Assembly: GCA_900554925.1 (NCBI GenBank)
Contig: USJG01000140.1
Coordinates: 1-5,990 of the forward strand
Reading direction: 5' to 3'
Length of the DNA stretch: 5,990 bases
Source of the DNA: an uncultured Lachnospiraceae bacterium
GTDB taxonomy: Bacteria > Bacillota > Clostridia > Lachnospirales > Lachnospiraceae
The notes under the pieces are model-generated. The model was not told where the DNA came from, did not search any database, and worked only from the letters and a program-made list of their open reading frames with translations. Positions 5,972 through 5,990 of the stretch are shown here, one piece after another (positions within the stretch are counted from its first letter, which is position 1; the number at the start of each line of letters is the position of its first letter). Made by a program: the position numbers and the translations under genes.

Positions 5972-5990
5972 TTAAAAAATAATAAGGCAA

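Overview
The window looks like an ordinary chromosomal segment from a Gram-positive, anaerobic, gut-type Firmicute, most likely a clostridium of the Lachnospiraceae kind. This placement is inferred from moderate GC content, strong AGGAGG-type ribosome binding sites, an anaerobic-type cobalamin gene set, and an aldo/keto reductase carrying ferredoxin clusters. It rests on no database search.

Positions 1-3518 hold the visible part of a tightly packed plus-strand cobalamin operon. It contains the 3' part of a CobD-like threonine-phosphate decarboxylase, cobyric acid synthase (CbiP/CobQ), a corrinoid adenosyltransferase (BtuR/CobA/CobO family) and precorrin-8X methylmutase (CbiC/CobH). The gaps are 21 nt, 3 nt and a 4-nt overlap. 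CbiC makes the cobyrinate skeleton by methyl migration, the adenosyltransferase attaches the upper axial ligand, CbiP amidates four side chains to give adenosylcobyric acid, and CobD makes the aminopropanol phosphate that is then joined to it. The other pathway genes and any cobalamin riboswitch would lie upstream of the window.

Positions 3519-3642 form a spacer with a weak hairpin plus a T run (possible operon end) and a candidate promoter. Positions 3643-4776 encode a stand-alone aldo/keto reductase with an intact catalytic tetrad and a C-terminal two-cluster ferredoxin-like domain. A clear intrinsic terminator follows, nested inside an outer inverted repeat, in the gap between convergent genes.

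Positions 4907-5870 on the minus strand are a two-gene unit: a GNAT-family acetyltransferase (YiaC-like), then a DHFR/RibD-C-family reductase interrupted by a single -1 frameshift. A near-consensus promoter (TTGACT, 16 nt, TACAAT) drives the pair and lies inside the coding sequence that would result from the longest possible acetyltransferase start, so the true start is the downstream ATG at 5870. A divergent extended -10 promoter at the right edge points out of the window.

I see no mobile element, CRISPR array, RNA gene or convincing undescribed system. The points most worth checking are the frameshifted reductase, the start correction of the acetyltransferase, and the nested inverted repeat around the terminator.
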